Below are positions 44,958 through 53,881 of a stretch of DNA of 64,000 nt, piece by piece. The number at the start of each line of letters is the position of its first letter. Within the stretch, counting starts at the first letter, position 1. A program made the position numbers and the translations under genes. Below the pieces are notes generated by a model, which was given only the letters and a program-made list of their open reading frames with translations, was not told the origin of the DNA and made no database searches. This stretch comes from Breoghania corrubedonensis (GTDB lineage Bacteria > Pseudomonadota > Alphaproteobacteria > Rhizobiales > Stappiaceae): the NCBI RefSeq assembly GCF_003053845.1, contig NZ_QAYG01000001.1:1680078-1744077 (forward strand), given 5' to 3'.

Positions 44958-46112
44958 AAACACAGGTCGTCCTTGCGCAACGCGCTGATAGCCGAAGATC
45001 GAGAGATTGAGGTGCTCAAAGCGTCCCAGCGCGATCAGTTCGGCGACCGCGCGGCCGACACCGGGTGCCTGCTGCAGACCGTGACCCGAAAAGCCATTGG
45101 CGTATATCAGGTTCGAGATTTCCGTATCCGGCCCGACGATCGCGTTCTGGTCGAGCGTGTTGTAGTCGTAGTGTCCGGCCCAGGCCGGACCGGGACGGAT
45201 CTCCTCGAAGGCCGGTACGCGATGGGCGAGCGCCGGCCAGATGATTTCCTCGAAAAGAGGCCAGTCGGGGTCGAAGTCGTTGTCGTCGGCACGCGTGTCG
45301 GCGCCTTCGGCCGGTGACACGCCGCAGATGAAGGTCGCCCCCTCAGGACGGACGTAGACGCCGGACGTATCCACCATCAACGGCAGACCCGGCACCTCGG
45401 ACTTGCAGCGGAAGGTGAAGACGGATCGTTTGCGCGGCTCCACGGGCAACGGACGACCGGCCAGCGCCGCGAGGTCTCCGGCGGCAGGGCCGGCCGCATT
45501 GACGAGAAGGCCGCAGGCGATCGTCTCGCCCGAGGCAAGCCCGGCATGGGAGATGCGATCGCGATCGCAAACAAGGCTGGTGACCGTATCGGTGATGATC
45601 TCGACGCCATCCTCCCGGCAGGCGGTTTTCAGCAGCGCCAGCAGCAGGTGAGCGTCGAACCAGCCCTCGCCCGATCTGCCCCATGCTCCGGCGGCGATGC
45701 CGTCGAGATTGAGCCAGGGAAACCGTTTCAGGAGATCGTGCGGTGCATCAAGGGCGATGTCTGCACCTTCGGCCGTCTGAACGGCATGGTTTTCCGACAG
45801 GATATGCCGGCCGTCATCTCCGGCGAGCACCAGATAACCGCCTTCGGAGAAGCCGATATCGGCATCCGCGCCGAAACGATTCTTCAAGGTTCGGAAGAAG
45901 TCGCGGCCGAACAGAGACAGGCGGACATTTTCCGGGGTCGAGAATTGCTGGCGGATGGAGGCGGCGGAGAGCGTCGTAGCGGCGCGGGTATAGGCGGGAT
46001 CCTTCTCGACGACGGTGACGGTGCCGTCGAATTTCAGATCGCGCTTGAGGAAATGGGCAATAGACAGGCCGACGGCGGCGCCGCCGACGATACAAACGTC
46101 GCGTACGAGCAC
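44940..46112 (-). CDS. FAD-dependent oxidoreductase (DAO family)
   Basis: A 390-residue flavoprotein of the D-amino-acid oxidase/glycine oxidase group. The dinucleotide-binding start is VCIVGGAAVGLSIAHFL, followed by a VVEKDPAYTRAAT segment. The middle includes GGYLVLAGDD. The C-terminal FAD-contacting part includes GPAWAGHYDYNTLDQNAIVGP and NGFSGHGLQQAPGVGRAVAE. The overall look is near FOXRED1-like or amino-acid-dehydrogenase-type enzymes. The substrate is unknown. The PAP2 gene lies upstream on the same strand. Its last codons are tandemly duplicated after the stop. Confidence 0.87.
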   Translation of the reverse strand: MLVRDVCIVGGAAVGLSIAHFLKRDLKFDGTVTVVEKDPAYTRAATTLSAASIRQQFSTPENVRLSLFGRDFFRTLKNRFGADADIGFSEGGYLVLAGDDGRHILSENHAVQTAEGADIALDAPHDLLKRFPWLNLDGIAAGAWGRSGEGWFDAHLLLALLKTACREDGVEIITDTVTSLVCDRDRISHAGLASGETIACGLLVNAAGPAAGDLAALAGRPLPVEPRKRSVFTFRCKSEVPGLPLMVDTSGVYVRPEGATFICGVSPAEGADTRADDNDFDPDWPLFEEIIWPALAHRVPAFEEIRPGPAWAGHYDYNTLDQNAIVGPDTEISNLIYANGFSGHGLQQAPGVGRAVAELIALGRFEHLNLSIFGYQRVAQGRPVFEKVVI

Positions 46113-46161
46113 GGGATGAACCTCCGGAAAGAGCTGTGCATATTCTTGTTCGTCTTGTTTT

Positions 46162-47031
46162 TCAGGTGTGATTGCGCCACGCGCGCCATTCCTGGCGCAG
46201 GCGGAAGAGGAAATCGTCGAGGCTGTCCTTCAGCCAGTAGCCCAGGCGCGTGAAGCCGCTCTCTAGCGCGGTATCCGTGAGCCATGCCGGGGTGCGCTGA
46301 TAGAAAAGCCGGTAGAACAGGGCGATCAACAGCCCGTTCAGGCACCAGGCAAGGAGGGTGTCGGACAGGAAATGGCCGCCGAAGGCAACGCGGTTGAGCG
46401 ACACCATGGCGCCGATCGCGACGGCGACAAAGGCTGCGGGCCGGCGCCAGGTGAGCGGCAGCGCCAGCGCGAACGCCACCAGCCATGCGCCGGACGATCC
46501 TTCGCCTGAAACGAACGAGCAGTTCGACTGGCAATAGTCCGTAAACCGCCAGACCGGCACATAGGGCAGGTCGCCGCCAAAAAGCTCCACGTTGCGCGGC
46601 CGCGGCCGGCCGGACGTCGCCTTCAGGATGCCATTGGCCATAAGGCCCGGGCCGAGCGCCAGCGTGATCAGCAGGAAGAGCGGTCCACGCAGGGGCACGA
46701 GGGGCGGGCGTTCCGGCAGCACGAGCTTGAGAAAAATGACAAGACCGGAACCAAGCGCGATCACCCAGACGAGCAGGGGCCCAAGGCCACGCAAACGCCG
46801 CAGAAAGGCGTCTTGCTCGGCGGGGAACCCGCCGAGGTCGGCATGATGGTAGAGACCGGAAACCCACAGATCGACGCCGGGAAAGAGAAGGAAGAAGGCG
46901 GAGACGAGTGCGCTCGCCCACAAAAGCCCGGGCAGCGGATGACGCCAGCCGGCGCGCAGCGCGTGGCGCGCGCCCCGGTAAAGCATGCCGGCAAGGGTCC
47001 ATAGTCGGCTTTTCGGCGGGGTCTCGGCCAT
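46162..47031 (-). CDS. PAP2 family phosphatase with altered histidine motif
   Basis: A 289-residue inner-membrane protein with about six helices. PAP2 motifs are KATSGRPRP (motif 1), FVSGEGSSGAW in place of the usual PSGH (motif 2), and NRVAFGGHFLSDTLLAW (motif 3, with its His). Motif 2 has Glu where a catalytic His is expected, a variant I believe occurs in this subfamily. The enzyme likely dephosphorylates a lipid phosphate at the membrane. ATG 47031. It precedes the FAD oxidoreductase gene on the same strand. Confidence 0.87.
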   Translation of the reverse strand: MAETPPKSRLWTLAGMLYRGARHALRAGWRHPLPGLLWASALVSAFFLLFPGVDLWVSGLYHHADLGGFPAEQDAFLRRLRGLGPLLVWVIALGSGLVIFLKLVLPERPPLVPLRGPLFLLITLALGPGLMANGILKATSGRPRPRNVELFGGDLPYVPVWRFTDYCQSNCSFVSGEGSSGAWLVAFALALPLTWRRPAAFVAVAIGAMVSLNRVAFGGHFLSDTLLAWCLNGLLIALFYRLFYQRTPAWLTDTALESGFTRLGYWLKDSLDDFLFRLRQEWRAWRNHT

Positions 47032-47162
47032 GTTTGTCCTGGCGCTCTTGAGGAGGAATCGCCCTCAGTCAATCCATCTTCGAAGCCGGACGCAAGAGGC
47101 TGACTCTGGACCGGGCCGGCGGAGGATGGAATAGTCCGTGCGACATCGATGGGAGATCCCCT

Positions 47163-47759
47163 ATGGCACTGGCCTTCTGGTACGAATTCGCCTCCACCTA
47201 CAGCTATCTCACCGCCATGCGCATTGAGGCGGAAAGCCGCTCGCGCGGTATCGATGTCGACTGGCGGCCGTTTCTGCTGGGGCCGATCTTCAAGCGGCAG
47301 GGCTGGAATTCCTCGCCCTTCGAAGTCTATCCCTTGAAGGGAATCTACATGTGGCGCGACATGGAGCGCCAGTGCGATCTCTACGGCCTGCCACTGTTGC
47401 GCCCCGACATTTTTCCGCAAAACAGTCTTCTGGCGGCGCGGCTTGCGTTTTCGGGACGCGAGGAGGGATGGGCGCCGGCGTTCACGCGCGCTGTCTATCA
47501 GGCGGAATTCGGTGAGGGGCGCGATATCTCGCGGCCCGAATTGCTGGCCGGTATTCTGATGGAACTCGGCCTTGATGCCGATACGCTTCTGGCAAGGGCC
47601 GGGAGCGAGGACGTGAAGGCGGCATTGAAAGCGCAGGGTGCGGAGGCAGATCGGCTGGGCCTCTTCGGCTCCCCAAGTTTCGTGACCTCCGACGGCGAAC
47701 TCTTCTGGGGCAACGACCGGCTGGAGCAGGCCTTCGAATGGGAAGCGCGGCTGGGGTAG
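47163..47759 (+). CDS. 2-hydroxychromene-2-carboxylate isomerase family protein
   Basis: A 198-residue DsbA-like kappa-class GST relative. It starts MALAFWYEFASTYSYLTAMR, with WRPFLLGPIF next and LFGSPSFVTSDGELFWGNDR near the end. The family isomerises hydroxychromene carboxylates in naphthalene degradation, or acts as a glutathione transferase or generic oxidoreductase in other hosts. The catalytic Ser is probably in the N-terminal STYS. There are no other naphthalene genes here, so the native substrate is open. It has its own promoter region of about 130 bases. Confidence 0.86.
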   Translation: MALAFWYEFASTYSYLTAMRIEAESRSRGIDVDWRPFLLGPIFKRQGWNSSPFEVYPLKGIYMWRDMERQCDLYGLPLLRPDIFPQNSLLAARLAFSGREEGWAPAFTRAVYQAEFGEGRDISRPELLAGILMELGLDADTLLARAGSEDVKAALKAQGAEADRLGLFGSPSFVTSDGELFWGNDRLEQAFEWEARLG

Positions 47760-47830
47760 CGAAGGAGCCGGTCATTCCCGCCTGACCGCCGGTGCGGCTT
47801 TACCTGTGCGGTGTCCCCGCGCCGCGTTCC

Positions 47831-47967
47831 GGATCGTTTCATGGCTCGACGGAAGCGGATGGATGACGAGCCGCAAGCGTCTGGCACCCGTCTCCCCCCT
47901 TGAGGGGGAGGGAGGATGTTGCCAGACCACAGCGCCAATCCGCTTCCGTCAAGCCGTGAAACGTTCT
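47831..47967. repeat. 137-bp inverted-repeat element reaching into a stop codon
   Basis: The arms at 47831-47860 and 47938-47967 are about 30 bases each, with three or four mismatches, and face inward. Inside is the palindrome CCCCCTTGAGGGGGAG at about 47895-47910. The right arm overlaps the TAG stop (47966-47968) of the DUF1223 gene, so the element supplies or abuts the end of that gene. Confidence 0.7.
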
Positions 47968-48757
47968 AGCGCGCGGTCACCTTGTCGAGATCGTGGCCGA
48001 GATAGGTGGCACCGACGATGGGGCCGGGACGCCCCTCCTTGTCTTCTCCCTGGACCAGCACGGCACAGCCCTGGGAGCCGGCCTTGGCCAGTTCGCCGCG
48101 CGGCATCTCATAGGATGCCGCCTTGCCCTTCCACATGCCGATCGCCTGCATGCGGCGCACGACGTTGTGATAGGTGATCGTGTGGCCGTGGTTTTCGCCG
48201 CGCTTGATGCGGACTTCGCGGGCCCGGTCGAACAGCACGATCCAGACGGTCGCCATCATGCCGGGCGTCTTGCCGGGCCCGACCGAGATCGTCAACGCCT
48301 CGTCGCTCATGTGCGCGGTGACGTCGACCGGCAGTCCTGCGGAATTCTCGATCGCGATGGAAATTGCGCGCTTGTCGGACCCGACCGCGTGGCGGCGGCC
48401 GTTTATGACGGCCTGCGGGGTGTAGACAGCGCGGTCGCCGCGCATATCGGCATAGGCGCGCTGGCGCGCGCTGTTGTCGGGGCTGGCAAGCGTGTCTTTC
48501 CAACCGAGATAGTCCCAGTAGTTGACGGGCAGGGAGAGCACGACAAGATCGCGATCCTGGGCGAGCTTGCCAAAGAGCTCGTCAGCCGGCGGACAGGATG
48601 AGCACCCCTGGCTGGTGAACAGTTCCAGGACAGCCTTGGGATTGGCCGCCGCAGGCCCGGCAAGCAGAAGGCCAAATGTCAGTACGCCGAGCGCGGGCAA
48701 GCCCCTGGCGCTCCAAGCGCGCATGTTCGCGCTCAACGGATTGGTCCATCCCGGCAT
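47966..48757 (-). CDS. DUF1223 exported thioredoxin-fold protein
   Basis: A 263-residue protein with a signal peptide (ALGVLTFGLLLAGPAAANP) and a DUF1223 domain. LELFTSQGCSSCPPADELFG carries a CxxC near the start of the mature part, followed by PVNYWDYLGWKDTLASP and PQAVINGRRHAVGSD, the family motifs. The family is a thioredoxin-like exported group of unknown role. The gene lies 180 bases upstream of ccmG on the same strand. The inverted-repeat element overlaps its 3' end. ATG 48724 is an alternative start. Confidence 0.87.
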   Translation of the reverse strand: MPGWTNPLSANMRAWSARGLPALGVLTFGLLLAGPAAANPKAVLELFTSQGCSSCPPADELFGKLAQDRDLVVLSLPVNYWDYLGWKDTLASPDNSARQRAYADMRGDRAVYTPQAVINGRRHAVGSDKRAISIAIENSAGLPVDVTAHMSDEALTISVGPGKTPGMMATVWIVLFDRAREVRIKRGENHGHTITYHNVVRRMQAIGMWKGKAASYEMPRGELAKAGSQGCAVLVQGEDKEGRPGPIVGATYLGHDLDKVTAR

Positions 48758-48937
48758 CCTTTGTCCCGTTCCTGAGATGTCGCCGCCAGCAGGTGGGGGC
48801 GGGCATCGTGGTCGCGATCACGCAAAACGCGATCGGTAATGCGCGGCGACCTTAGTCGCGGCCCCGTTCAATGGGAAGTCACGTTGGGGTGACACCCGGG
48901 CGACACGGGAAGGGCGGCGCAATCTGTTGCGCGACGC

Positions 48938-49603
48938 TCATTTTTCCGCAAGGGCGGCTTCGATCTTGGGAACGAGCACGTCGCGCAACGATTTGGGCGA
49001 CAGGGGGCCGATGAACTTGTAGCGGATGCGGCCGGTGCGATCGACGACGAAGGTCTCAGGCACGCCATAGACGCCCCAGTCGATCGCGGCGCGTCCCTTA
49101 TCGTCCACACCGACGGCATCGTACGGATTGCCGAGCGCGCCGAGAAAACGCAGGGCGTTTTCCGCCTTGTCCTTGTAGTTGATGCCGACAAGTCGGATGT
49201 CCGGCCGCTCCGCCAGCGTTTCCAGAACCGGATGTTCCTCGCGGCATGGAACGCACCAGGACGCGAAGATGCTGACGATCGTCACCTTGTTCGCGAGGTC
49301 GGGGCCCACGCCGTTGCCGTCGATGAGGTCCGCGGTCGAAAAGCCCGGAACCTGCTTGCCATTGGCGGTGAGCCCTTTGAGCGGCGCCAGTTCGAACTCA
49401 GGCGCGGGCCGGTTGATCAGCGCTGACGGGATCTCGTTCGGTGCGCGTCCGATGGTCAACTGGATGAGAAACAGGGCGGCGAGGCCGGCGAAAATCAGCA
49501 ACGGCAGCAGAACGAGTACGGGAAAGCGGCGGCGCGGCGTCTCCGGCGCGGCTCCCTTCCCGGCAGCTGCGTTCTTGTCGTTGCTCGACGGGGTGTCGGT
49601 CAT
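48938..49603 (-). CDS. ccmG: Thiol:disulfide interchange protein CcmG/DsbE
   Basis: A 221-residue membrane-anchored periplasmic thioredoxin that reduces the apocytochrome c heme-binding cysteines. One N-terminal helix (PVLVLLPLLIFAGLAALFLI) anchors it. The active site is SWCVPCREEHPVL. A DsbE-type insert YGVPETFVVDRTGRIRYKFI contains the cis-Pro. The start overlaps the end of ccmD by four bases, and it is the last gene of ccmABCDG. Confidence 0.93.
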   Translation of the reverse strand: MTDTPSSNDKNAAAGKGAAPETPRRRFPVLVLLPLLIFAGLAALFLIQLTIGRAPNEIPSALINRPAPEFELAPLKGLTANGKQVPGFSTADLIDGNGVGPDLANKVTIVSIFASWCVPCREEHPVLETLAERPDIRLVGINYKDKAENALRFLGALGNPYDAVGVDDKGRAAIDWGVYGVPETFVVDRTGRIRYKFIGPLSPKSLRDVLVPKIEAALAEK

Positions 49604-49818
49604 GCTTTCGAGCCTGTGGGGGCGCCTGTCGGAGTGCCTTTTCGGGGGGGCTGGGCGGCGGAACGGCGACGCAGGCCGCGCGCCTCCAGTTCGGCCAGCA
49701 CGGATTTCTGGCGGGCGTAGTCGTAGCGGATCCAGGCGATCAGCGTCGCGATGACCACGAGCGAGACCGCGTAGGAGGCGATGATGAAGCCGGCATGGTT
49801 GCCGAGATCGGGCAGCAT
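49600..49818 (-). CDS. ccmD: Heme exporter protein CcmD
   Basis: A 72-residue small membrane protein that helps release holo-CcmE from CcmABC. One helix (HAGFIIASYAVSLVVIATLIAW) precedes the CcmD pattern YDYARQKSVLAELEARGLRRR. ATG 49818 overlaps the ccmC stop by one base, and its end overlaps ccmG by four, so it is tightly coupled. The frame is open upstream inside ccmC, which is spurious. Confidence 0.93.
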   Translation of the reverse strand: MLPDLGNHAGFIIASYAVSLVVIATLIAWIRYDYARQKSVLAELEARGLRRRSAAQPPRKGTPTGAPTGSKA

Positions 49819-50624
49819 CAGGAATGCGCCTCCGCGGGCTTGGTATCGGAATGGGCGGGGCCGGGCCGTGCGCCGGTGGTTGCGGTTGCCACGCCGGCGG
49901 CGCCCGAGGCTTCCCTCTGGCGCATGGTGCGGATGCGCCGGCGCAGGATCTCGCTGCGCATCGTCATGAAATGCAGGGTCATGAACAGAAACGTGAAGGC
50001 CAGCGCCATGACCAGCAGCGGCACCAGCATGGACGGCGGCATGGAGGGGCCATCCATGCGCATGATCGAGGCCGGCTGGTGCAGGGTGTTCCACCAGTCG
50101 ACTGAAAACTTGATGATCGGGACGTTGAGATAGCCGACCAGCGTGAGGACCGCGACCGCCTTGCCGGCCCGGATCGGGTCCTCGATCGTGCGCCACAGGG
50201 CGATGATGCCGAGATACATGATGAACAGCACCAGCACCGAAGTGAGCCGGGCATCCCACACCCACCATGTGCCCCACATCGGCTTGCCCCACAGCGAACC
50301 GGTGACCAGGCACAGGAACGTGAAGGCAGCACCAATGGGCGCCGCCGCCTTTGCCGAGACGTCGGAGAGCGGATGCTTCCACACGAGTGTGCCGAGCGAG
50401 GCAAGCGCCATCACGGTGTAGGCGAACATCGCCAGCCACGCGAAGGGCACGTGGATGTACATGATCCGGACCGTCGCGCCCTGCTGGTAGTCCTCGGGCG
50501 AGGCGTAGAGCGAGAGATAGAGCCCCGCCACCATCGTGACGACGGTCGCGCCGACGAGCCACGGCAGAAGCCGGTCGGTCAGACGCAGGAAACGGGTCGG
50601 GTTAGCCAGATCGATGAGTGCCAT
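49818..50624 (-). CDS. ccmC: Heme exporter / heme-handling permease CcmC
   Basis: A 268-residue membrane protein with six helices. The periplasmic tryptophan-rich heme-handling motif is in MWGTWWVWDARLTSVLV, flanked by conserved His-bearing loops (HVPFAWLAM and WWNTLHQPASI). It transfers heme to CcmE with CcmAB. It lies between ccmB (69 bases upstream) and ccmD (1-base overlap). Confidence 0.95.
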   Translation of the reverse strand: MALIDLANPTRFLRLTDRLLPWLVGATVVTMVAGLYLSLYASPEDYQQGATVRIMYIHVPFAWLAMFAYTVMALASLGTLVWKHPLSDVSAKAAAPIGAAFTFLCLVTGSLWGKPMWGTWWVWDARLTSVLVLFIMYLGIIALWRTIEDPIRAGKAVAVLTLVGYLNVPIIKFSVDWWNTLHQPASIMRMDGPSMPPSMLVPLLVMALAFTFLFMTLHFMTMRSEILRRRIRTMRQREASGAAGVATATTGARPGPAHSDTKPAEAHS

Positions 50625-50693
50625 GGAATTGTTCTAATCCCGCAACGTTGCGGCATCAATGCGGCGATGTGCGAAACAGCGCCATGAGGTTGA

Positions 50694-51362
50694 TCAATCC
50701 GACGAGAATCTGAGCGCTGCGGCGGCCGCAAACGGGCCGACGACAGCGGAGATCAGCGTCAGCGCGCACAGGATCGCGAAAGGGGTGGCAAAGGGCAAGG
50801 AATAGTCGAGCGCGGCGTTCGCGGCGCTGACGCCGAAGATCAGGACGGGGATCGTAAGTGGTAGCACGAGGATGGCGAGCAGCAGCCCGCCGCGACGCAA
50901 CGACACAGTGAGGGCGGCGCCGATGCCGCCGATGAGCGTAAGCGCCGGGGTGCCGGCCACAAGCGTGGCCGTGAGCGCCGCCGTGGCGAGCGGATCCATG
51001 TTGAGAAACAGCGAAAATACCGGAGCCGAAATCACCAGAGGCAGGCCGCTGGCCGCCCAGTGGGCAAGGCATTTGGTGAGGACGACCAGTTCCAGCGGCG
51101 TATCGCCCATCAGCAGCAGATCGAGCGAGCCGTCATCGCGGTCGGCCTGGAAGAGCCGGTCGAGACCCAGCAGCGATGCGAGCAGGGCGCCAATCCACAG
51201 GATCGCCGGACCGATGCGCGACAGGAGATTCAGGTCGGGTCCGATGCCGAAGGGCACCACCACGATCACGCACAGAAAGAACAGGACGCCCATCCAGGCG
51301 CCGCCGCCGACGCGGATCGCGAGCCGCATCTCGCGGACGAAGAGGGAGCCGAGCGTGCTCAT
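50694..51362 (-). CDS. ccmB: Heme exporter permease CcmB
   Basis: A 222-residue membrane protein with six helices that pairs with CcmA. Recognisable parts are LGSLFVREMRLAIRVGGGAW at the N-terminus, GSLDLLLMGDTPLELVVLTK in the middle and LPLTIPVLIFGVSAANAAL near the end. Its ATG overlaps the ccmA stop by four bases. Confidence 0.94.
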   Translation of the reverse strand: MSTLGSLFVREMRLAIRVGGGAWMGVLFFLCVIVVVPFGIGPDLNLLSRIGPAILWIGALLASLLGLDRLFQADRDDGSLDLLLMGDTPLELVVLTKCLAHWAASGLPLVISAPVFSLFLNMDPLATAALTATLVAGTPALTLIGGIGAALTVSLRRGGLLLAILVLPLTIPVLIFGVSAANAALDYSLPFATPFAILCALTLISAVVGPFAAAAALRFSSD

Positions 51363-51973
51363 GCGGCGGCCTCCGCGGCTTCGAAGCGCAGATGGCGCGC
51401 GGGAGAGACGGGCAGGTCCTGATGGGTGGCGGCGACGATCAGCCCGCCCTTTGCAAGATGCGCGTGCATGAGCTCGAGGAGCTTCGCTTCCGATGCCGCA
51501 TCGAGCGCCGAGGTTGGTTCATCGAGCAGCCAGACCGGACGCCAGGAAACGAGAAGGCGCGCCAGCGCGAGGCGGCGGCGCTGGCCGGCCGACAGATAAC
51601 CGGCAGGCAGGTGCGTGATGAATTCGAGGCCAACCTCTTCAAGCGCATCATCCACACTCGCTGCCGGTTTGCCGTTGTAGCTGCGCCAGAAGGCGAGGTT
51701 CTCGGCCACGGTGAGCGGCGGCTTGAGCGCATCGGCATGGCCGAAATAGTGGCATTGGCTGGCGAGGCTGAGTTCGACCTCGCCACCTTCCAGCGTCAGC
51801 GTACCGGAGGTGGCGGGTACGAGCCCGGCCAGAACGCGCAGAAGGCTCGATTTGCCGACGCCGTTCGGGCCGGTGACGATCAGCGCTTCGCCGGCGGACA
51901 CATCGAAGATGAGATGGTCGAAGACACGGCGGCCGCCGCGTTCGCAGGCGAGATCTTCCGCGATCAGCTTCAA
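51359..51973 (-). CDS. ccmA: Heme-transporting ATPase CcmA
   Basis: A 204-residue ABC ATPase of the CcmABCD complex. Walker A is TGPNGVGKSSLLR, the signature LSAGQRRRLALARLL, and Walker B PVWLLDEPTSALD. The start is uncertain: TTG 51973 gives the normal length and has a G-rich stretch seven bases before it. The ATG-like frame start at 52033 would add about 20 basic residues without support. It is the first gene of ccmABCDG. Confidence 0.92.
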   Translation of the reverse strand: MKLIAEDLACERGGRRVFDHLIFDVSAGEALIVTGPNGVGKSSLLRVLAGLVPATSGTLTLEGGEVELSLASQCHYFGHADALKPPLTVAENLAFWRSYNGKPAASVDDALEEVGLEFITHLPAGYLSAGQRRRLALARLLVSWRPVWLLDEPTSALDAASEAKLLELMHAHLAKGGLIVAATHQDLPVSPARHLRFEAAEAAA

Positions 51974-52181
51974 GAGAAAAGCCCCCAATCCCGTTCGGTC
52001 GCGCCGGCACTTAGGCCGGTTTCGTGCTCGCAATCAAGGCAGAATGACGATCGGGAGCGTCGCGGGCGATCGAGCGGACTGGCGGCTGGCGATGGCCGGC
52101 AAGCCGAAATCGGTCTCTCGACAAACGCGGCGGAGGCCGCACGGTGGTTGGCGCGACGCGATTGCGCGGGGCGTGGGGGCG

Positions 52182-52198
52182 CCGACGTCTCGCGTCGG
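52182..52198 (-). terminator. Short GC hairpin after the second chemoreceptor
   Basis: CCGACG (52182-52187) and CGTCGG (52193-52198) form a 6-bp stem with a five-base loop three bases past the chemoreceptor stop. No T-run follows, so it is only a weak terminator candidate. Confidence 0.35.
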
Positions 52199-52201
52199 AC
52201 G

Positions 52202-53881
52202 TCAGGCGGCGCGGATCGTGCCGAGGAAGCGGTCGAGCTCCGTCTTCAGGTTTTCTGCCTGTTGCGACAGCTCGTCGGAAGCGGAGAGCACGTCGTTGGC
52301 TGTATCGCTGGAGCCCTGCGCGACATGGGTGACCGTCTCGATCGCGGAGGAGACGTCCGATGTGCCGGTCGATGCCTGCTGGACGTTGCGGGCGATTTCC
52401 TGCGTTGCGGCGGATTGTTCCTCCACGGCGCCGGAGATGGCGGTGGAGATTTCGCTGATCTGACGGATGGTTTCCGTGATGGCGTTGATGGCGGTCGCGG
52501 AGTCCGCGGTGGACCCCTGGATCTCGTTCACCTGGGCGGCGATTTCTTCCGTGGCCTTGGCGGTCTGGTCGGCGAGTTGCTTGACCTCCGCTGCCACGAC
52601 GGCGAAGCCCTTTCCGGCCTCGCCTGCCCGCGCTGCCTCGATCGTCGCATTGAGCGCCAGCAGATTGGTCTGGGCGGCGATACCGCTGATAAGCTCGATG
52701 ATGTCGCCGATCCTCTGGGCCGCATTCGACAACCCATGCACCTTCGATGCGGCGGTGTCGGCATCGACGACGGCCCTGCTGGAGATCCGGCTGGAATCGC
52801 TGACCTGTGTGGCGATTTCCTGCACGGAGGCGGTGAGTTCCTCGGTGGCGGCGGCAACCGTCTGCACGTTGCTGGAGGCCTGCTGAGAGGCGGTGGCGAC
52901 CGCGCTCGACTGGCTGAAGGTCTTGTTCGCGTTTTCCGACATGGTTCTGGCGGAACTCTTCATCTGTGAGGCGGCGGCCGAAAGGGTCTGCACGATCCCG
53001 CCGACAGCCATCTCGAAATCGTCGGCCAGCTTGTGCAGCATCTGTTTCTGCTCGGCTTCCGCGCGCGCTTTCTGCGCCTCGTTTTCGGCCGCCATCCGGG
53101 CGTTTTCCAAAGATTGCGCGCGGAAGAAACCGGCGGCCTTGGCAAGCGCGCCAACCTCGTCGGCCCGTTCCGCTCCGGCGATTTCCATGTCCGTGTGGCC
53201 TTCGGCCAGGCCCTTGAGCAGATGGACAACGCCGGTAATGGGCCTGGCAATGCCGAACCGGGCGACCCAGCCGCCGAAGCCGACGCCGAAGAGAATTGCG
53301 AAGATGGCCGTGGCCACGAGGGTGTTCGCCGCCGTCTGTGCTTCCGTGGTCGCCGCTTGGCGTTCGGCGTTCATCGTCTTTGCGGTATACGTGCTGTAGA
53401 CCTTGACGGTATTCGTCACGTCTCCCTGACCTTGAAGCGCCGCGTCGAGGGCGGACGAGATCGCGGCCGTATCGCCGGGCGATCGCTCGACGACATCGAT
53501 CATCGCGCCGATCTTGGCGAAATAGGCCCTCAGCGACGCTTCGATCGTTTCGAGCTGGCCGATTTGTTCCGCATCGGCGGCGGCGCGCAATTTTGGCAGC
53601 CGACCGAGCATCTCCTCGGCCCGCCGCTTGTTCTCGTCACGGAATTCCTGCGGCGACTTCACCGACTGTGCGAGCTGGTACGTCATTCGACTGATCGCGA
53701 TGATGTCGATGCGCAGGTCCATGGCCTCGCGCGCTGCACGCTCGGTGGCGCCGACCTCGTCGAATGTGCGCGTCAGCTCGTTCAGGTTGGAGTAGGAAAC
53801 CCAGGCGATTCCGGCGGCGGAAAGGCCCATGACGGCGACAACCGCAAGAACTTTACGGACGATCGAGACGTTCTTTAACAA
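52202..53881 (-). CDS. Methyl-accepting chemotaxis protein (second of two)
   Basis: A 559-residue receptor, the same length as the first. TM1 is in [21 protein letters not shown] helical sensor region with a PilJ/4HB-like look spans about residues 40-185. TM2 is near 190-210 ([17 protein letters not shown]), then comes HAMP. The signalling tip is in [20 protein letters not shown]. The tail is [15 protein letters not shown] 53881 is chosen because GGAG lies eight bases before it. The gene is inserted between ccmA and acnA, next to an AT-rich gap. The ligand is unknown. Confidence 0.9.
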   Translation of the reverse strand: MLKNVSIVRKVLAVVAVMGLSAAGIAWVSYSNLNELTRTFDEVGATERAAREAMDLRIDIIAISRMTYQLAQSVKSPQEFRDENKRRAEEMLGRLPKLRAAADAEQIGQLETIEASLRAYFAKIGAMIDVVERSPGDTAAISSALDAALQGQGDVTNTVKVYSTYTAKTMNAERQAATTEAQTAANTLVATAIFAILFGVGFGGWVARFGIARPITGVVHLLKGLAEGHTDMEIAGAERADEVGALAKAAGFFRAQSLENARMAAENEAQKARAEAEQKQMLHKLADDFEMAVGGIVQTLSAAASQMKSSARTMSENANKTFSQSSAVATASQQASSNVQTVAAATEELTASVQEIATQVSDSSRISSRAVVDADTAASKVHGLSNAAQRIGDIIELISGIAAQTNLLALNATIEAARAGEAGKGFAVVAAEVKQLADQTAKATEEIAAQVNEIQGSTADSATAINAITETIRQISEISTAISGAVEEQSAATQEIARNVQQASTGTSDVSSAIETVTHVAQGSSDTANDVLSASDELSQQAENLKTELDRFLGTIRAA

